Origin: Candidatus Omnitrophota bacterium | Lineage (GTDB): Bacteria > Omnitrophota > Koll11 > Tantalellales > Tantalellaceae | Direction: 5' to 3' | Assembly (NCBI GenBank): GCA_015231715.1 | Contig: JADGBB010000008.1 | Span: 1 to 37,670, forward strand | Length of the DNA: 37,670 nucleotides | Part shown: positions 34,145-37,670 of the stretch, piece after piece | Numbering within the stretch: position 1 is the stretch's first letter | How the letters are laid out: every line of letters begins with the position of its first letter | Made by a program: the position numbers and the translations under genes | Notes under the pieces: generated by a model | What the model saw: the letters and a program-made list of their open reading frames with translations, nothing else | Database searches by the model: none | Told to the model about the DNA's origin: nothing

Positions 34145-37100
34145 ATGCATAGAAAAAATATCATTTTCTTGAAAACTATCAGTTTAATAGTTGCATTATG
34201 TTTTTCTTTTTCACAGATCACTTTCGCTAATCCTGAAATTTTTAATCCAGCATCTGTCATAGATACTCTTTCCCCGGCTGTAGGTTTGCCTAGGGAGATG
34301 GGTGTATCTGCGGTTGTTGAGTATATAGGGAAATGCCTTTTAAAAAATCGTGATGATTTTAATTTATTGACTGCTCAGCTGCAAGGTGTTCAATCGGGAG
34401 TAAGGATGGGTAGTGTAGCGCCTCTTGATAAATTGGAACAAGCTATTAGTGAAGGAAAAACAGAAGTATACATACAAGGCAGAGCTAGTGAAAATGACAT
34501 AATAGTTGTTCCGGTAGAGTCAAAAGGGGAAATAGTCGCTTTTTATTTAATAGCTCGTAAGGATAAAGTTAAGCCAGAAGATTTAATGGGTGAACGGGTG
34601 GAAATTAGCGATGAATATTGGGTGACTAAAATTGTTAAAGGTTTTAATTATGAAGAAGTACAGCAGGGGCATGTAGCTGAAAAACAGATTAGTGGCTACC
34701 CGGAATCATCACAAAAAGATCCGGTGAAAAACCCCACTTCAAAGAGCAAGAGACATAGTGTAAGAAATGTTTCAGTTCTTGCGTTTTTTTTATCGACTCT
34801 TTTTATCCATGCAGGTCAGAGCGGAAATATGAACAGCTATGTTGGCAATAAAGCTGTATCCATATTTCCCGAAATCCTATGGTTGGGGGGTATAGCTTTA
34901 ACTCTATTTTTAATTGTAAATCTTTTTCATAAAGCTTGGAGTAAATTTTTCCCAATGAATTGGAATATAAGTCGCTTGAACGGTTCAGATCTTTTCGCCA
35001 AGAATGATGCCGCACGTGCTTTGGCTGCGACTAAGGACGAAAGAGCTTTAGCTGCTTTAATGAAGACCCTTACGAATGAAAAAACATATATTTTGCCATA
35101 CAGTTATCACGTTCTTATTTCAGCGGTAATGTCTTTCGGGGATAAAACAGCTATCCCGCTGCTGGAGGAAGCTTTAAACAGCCCTTCTGAAAAAATCCGC
35201 CGAGGCTTGGTAGCTGCCGTTATATCTTATGGCATGGATTCAAAAGATAAAAGAACCGCAGAATATTTGCTTTTAAAAAAATTAGAAGACAGCAACATTG
35301 GTATCAGAGAAACAACGGCTATAGGGTTGCTGATGGTATCAAAAAACAAAAGCATTTCAAAAAAAGCGCAGGCTGTTATTGATAAGGTTAAGTCGGAAAG
35401 AGAGACTCTTATTAAAAGCAAAATGGCTCCTATCGGAGCAACAACAAAAACCATTTTGACATCTGCTGTCTTATTTCTATTCTTATCCGTACTGCCTGCT
35501 ATTGCCGGAGAGGAATCGGCACTCATAAATGTTAAGGGTACAATTATTACAATTATACAAGCATATCCTTTGACCTCCCATTTGGTCATGGTTGTGCTAT
35601 CCTTACTAGCTTTAAGAACGGTGTATTTGACGCTTCGCAGAATAATTTTTCCGGTAAAACATTTTTTGATACAGATGGATCATAATGATCCTTTGACAGC
35701 GAATTTGGCAAGGGAAAGATTGTTGGATTTGGGAGCATCAGCTGTTGTTGGTTTACAGCAGTACATACTAGACAATGCTATTGGTGATCAGGATAACATG
35801 CAGTACCTTATGAATAATGGAATTGAAGGACTTAATGAGTTGGAGAAGTATTTATCAGAAACTGACCAGGAAGATATTAAAGTAATAAAACTGGTACGCA
35901 TGCTGAAGATCATAACCCCCTCTGTCCTTAAGTTTTATGATAAAGTTAAGATAAGACCCAAAACATGGAAAACCAGAGGCACCAGAGGAATATTAATGGG
36001 TTTAACGGTGTTTTCTGCGTTTAGGCTTTACGGGGGTGATATTGTACGAAGTAATAGTTCAGAGGCTCATCCTATGATCTATTTTGGATCAGTTGTTCTA
36101 TTGTATGCAGTTGGAATAGCTTCAATCCTTTATTACATCAATAAGAATGTGTGGAGTGATCGGATAGCTAAGAAAAAGTGGCTCAAAGAAACTGAAGAAG
36201 CAAGAGCAGCGATCGCTGAAAAATTTGATCACGGAAAAGCTTATGAAATATCACTATTTACTAAGCATGAAAACATTGCTGTTCGAGTTGAAGCAGCGTT
36301 AGCTCTAGGAAGAAATGGTACTTATGGTGCGGTAGGTTATCTTGGACCTATGATTTATGATGATAACGAATATGTCAGAGAACAGGTAGCGCATGCTTTT
36401 AGTTTGACAAATAATACAAATGCAATTGCTTATTTGAATAAAATGATGAGCGATGGAAATAAAGATGTTCGAATTGCAGCAAAGCGAGCAGTTAATGTTT
36501 TGAATAAGAAAACTAATGTTAAAACTACTAAAAAAGCTTCTTCTGAAACAGATCCGGAAAAATCAGATCCAAATAAAGGAGTTAAAATAAATCAGCTTTT
36601 TGCTATCGTTGAAGGCGTTATTAATAATCCACGGGATAAAATGATTGACGAAGTTGATGTGATTATTGAATATCTTATTCAAATGCAATCTGAAAAAGAT
36701 CTGTATATTTTACGTGATGATATATCAACTATGGCATTAATTGAAAGCATAAATGCAGTATTATCTTCATTGAAAATATTCAAGAGTAAGTATGTAGGTG
36801 CTATTCCCGAGGTAATTTTAGAAGCTGAAAAATATATTAATAAACATCTTAATCAGCTTGAAGCGGATAATATAGTGAACGGATTGATTGCGCTGGCACG
36901 AGATGCTCAAAGTAGAGTTAAAAATAAAAGTAAAAATATAGTTTTAGCAATTGATCTAAGCTGGATTCCCGGATATAAACAGGACGACCTAGTTTTGGAT
37001 AATGCCGTTGATCCATTAGCCCAGGGACTTAAGTCTCTTAGGCGTAACAACATAAAAGTAGTAATAAGGGAATGGAAAGAAGGTAAAGGATATGAATCAT

Positions 37101-37507
37101 TAGAAGATTGGACAGGGCGCGTACAAAGTAATTTGGATGTCGAAGACGATTATTCTAATTCGATAATTTTTGGCGGTGTAGAAATGGTTGAATATTTTGA
37201 GAACAAGATACTTCCAGATATTGCCGCAAAAAAGAGACCGGTTATTACCGGAGTTGACTCATCAAAATTGGACATAACTAAATTGGGTACAAATATGTAC
37301 TGGGATATAAACTTATTGAGTCTGTTATCTGTGCCATTTGATTTTTTAAACGGCCGGGATATAGAAGCTTTGAAAATGTATGACGAAAAGCAATCCAACA
37401 AAATATTACGAAAGATAATATTAAATTTGCCGGAGATGCGACAGAAAGGCATGAGAGAAATAACAATTAAGTTCAATAATGACCTTAAATCTTTAAGAGC
37501 AGCATAA
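34145..37507 (+). CDS. Large HEAT-repeat membrane protein with signal peptide, unknown function
   Basis: 1120 residues, not recognised as a named family. A signal peptide is clear: basic start, hydrophobic core, and TFA before NPE, giving cleavage near residue 28. A soluble part follows, then hydrophobic segments near residues 204-224 and 242-264. HEAT-like repeats run from about 280 to 425 (AARALAATKDERALAALMK, KTAIPLLEEALNSPSEKIRR). More membrane segments lie near 432-455, 476-495, 613-630 and 644-665. Further HEAT repeats occur at about 695-790 (AVRVEAALALGRNGTYGAV). The last 190 residues form an alpha/beta domain (IVLAIDLSWIPGY). It has its own promoter and a strong Shine-Dalgarno sequence. 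Signal-peptide giants of this kind are typical of Omnitrophota; the task of this one is unknown. Confidence 0.83.
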   Translation: MHRKNIIFLKTISLIVALCFSFSQITFANPEIFNPASVIDTLSPAVGLPREMGVSAVVEYIGKCLLKNRDDFNLLTAQLQGVQSGVRMGSVAPLDKLEQAISEGKTEVYIQGRASENDIIVVPVESKGEIVAFYLIARKDKVKPEDLMGERVEISDEYWVTKIVKGFNYEEVQQGHVAEKQISGYPESSQKDPVKNPTSKSKRHSVRNVSVLAFFLSTLFIHAGQSGNMNSYVGNKAVSIFPEILWLGGIALTLFLIVNLFHKAWSKFFPMNWNISRLNGSDLFAKNDAARALAATKDERALAALMKTLTNEKTYILPYSYHVLISAVMSFGDKTAIPLLEEALNSPSEKIRRGLVAAVISYGMDSKDKRTAEYLLLKKLEDSNIGIRETTAIGLLMVSKNKSISKKAQAVIDKVKSERETLIKSKMAPIGATTKTILTSAVLFLFLSVLPAIAGEESALINVKGTIITIIQAYPLTSHLVMVVLSLLALRTVYLTLRRIIFPVKHFLIQMDHNDPLTANLARERLLDLGASAVVGLQQYILDNAIGDQDNMQYLMNNGIEGLNELEKYLSETDQEDIKVIKLVRMLKIITPSVLKFYDKVKIRPKTWKTRGTRGILMGLTVFSAFRLYGGDIVRSNSSEAHPMIYFGSVVLLYAVGIASILYYINKNVWSDRIAKKKWLKETEEARAAIAEKFDHGKAYEISLFTKHENIAVRVEAALALGRNGTYGAVGYLGPMIYDDNEYVREQVAHAFSLTNNTNAIAYLNKMMSDGNKDVRIAAKRAVNVLNKKTNVKTTKKASSETDPEKSDPNKGVKINQLFAIVEGVINNPRDKMIDEVDVIIEYLIQMQSEKDLYILRDDISTMALIESINAVLSSLKIFKSKYVGAIPEVILEAEKYINKHLNQLEADNIVNGLIALARDAQSRVKNKSKNIVLAIDLSWIPGYKQDDLVLDNAVDPLAQGLKSLRRNNIKVVIREWKEGKGYESLEDWTGRVQSNLDVEDDYSNSIIFGGVEMVEYFENKILPDIAAKKRPVITGVDSSKLDITKLGTNMYWDINLLSLLSVPFDFLNGRDIEALKMYDEKQSNKILRKIILNLPEMRQKGMREITIKFNNDLKSLRAA

Positions 37508-37602
37508 TTAATCGGGGACAGAAGACCTCCGGATCCCAACTTACATTCCTGTCCGGTAAAAATTCATAAATTTGTATAAAAAGAAAGGGATCCAAGAACT
37601 TG

Positions 37603-37611
37603 TGCTATAAT
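37603..37611 (+). promoter_or_regulatory. Extended -10 promoter for the gene at the right edge
   Basis: TG at 37603-37604 and TATAAT at 37606-37611. No good -35 box is seen 17 bases upstream. Transcription would start near 37618, 35 bases before the ATG at 37653. Confidence 0.55.
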
Positions 37612-37652
37612 TGAATCTTCTGAAACCCAATAAACACAAGGAGGATCCCCTT

Positions 37653-37670
37653 ATGGCTAATTATAGCACA
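37653..37670 (+). CDS. Start of an ORF cut by the window edge, possibly a transposase
   Basis: Only six codons are visible: MANYST. AAGGAGG at 37638-37644 lies eight bases upstream, an ideal ribosome-binding site. The opening resembles the first residues of IS4-family transposases with an N-terminal DUF4372 domain, but six residues prove nothing. The sequence context, with repeats and its own promoter, makes a transposase the leading guess. Confidence 0.4.

Larger units (their letters stand above)
37508..37670 (+). mobile_element. Probable left end of an insertion sequence, running off the window
   Basis: After the stop of the HEAT gene comes an imperfect CGGGGACAG/CTGTCCGG inverted repeat (from about 37514 to 37557), an extended -10 promoter, AAGGAGG, and an ORF starting at the edge. 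The layout of terminal repeat, own promoter and strong ribosome-binding site is that of an insertion sequence. No transposase motif is inside the window, so this is an inference. Confidence 0.4.

Overview
The window looks like a chromosomal segment of an uncultured, AT-rich, Gram-negative-type bacterium. The best fit is the Omnitrophota (OP3) or a close relative. This rests on very long, mostly helical orphan proteins, a HEAT-repeat membrane protein with a signal peptide, GatCAB, an acetogen-type methyl branch of one-carbon metabolism, a divergent polysaccharide deacetylase and an ApbE lipoprotein. The assignment is inference from gene content; no rRNA is present.

Layout. (1) 1-4128: the 3' part of a giant orphan protein, open to the left edge, visibly richer in GC-ending codons than the rest, with a degenerate GlnD-like HD domain. 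(2) 4134-9202: gatC-gatA-gatB, a YibQ-type deacetylase and tsaD; gatC has a promoter that predicts a leaderless mRNA. (3) 9235-10643: an MgtC-like protein, a bactofilin fused to a helix-turn-helix, and a small helix-turn-helix protein with a membrane anchor. (4) 10665-15201: polA, coaE, rho. (5) 15202-15812: a 611-base gap full of palindromes, including a fold-back element of about 205 bp, separating rho from rpmE. (6) 15813-28205: rpmE, then a long tightly packed run of prfA, prmC, murA, rpsP, trmD, rplS, rnhB, fhs, fchA, folD, metF, panB, apbE, mnmA. (7) 28242-33641: a promoter and three genes for a small coiled-coil protein, a 1169-residue membrane-anchored coiled-coil protein and a membrane sensor ending in a pseudo-receiver. 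(8) 33638-34144: tRNA-Met with a consensus promoter, then palindromes. (9) 34145-37507: a 1120-residue HEAT-repeat membrane protein. (10) 37508-37670: what looks like the left end of an insertion element, with the first six codons of its gene.

How the genes work together. Fhs, FchA, FolD and MetF together would carry formate to methyl-tetrahydrofolate, the methyl branch of the Wood-Ljungdahl pathway. PanB, which consumes methylene-tetrahydrofolate, lies directly downstream. Fhs and FolD both depart from their families at otherwise conserved active-site positions. In FolD the lysine needed for cyclohydrolase activity is a glutamine, which fits a split of labour in which FchA supplies that step. 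RNase HII upstream also lacks two of its four usual acidic residues.

The best candidates for undescribed biology are the coiled-coil/pseudo-receiver operon (28319-33641), the bactofilin-HTH plus HTH-membrane pair (9710-10643), and the two giant orphan proteins at the window edges.
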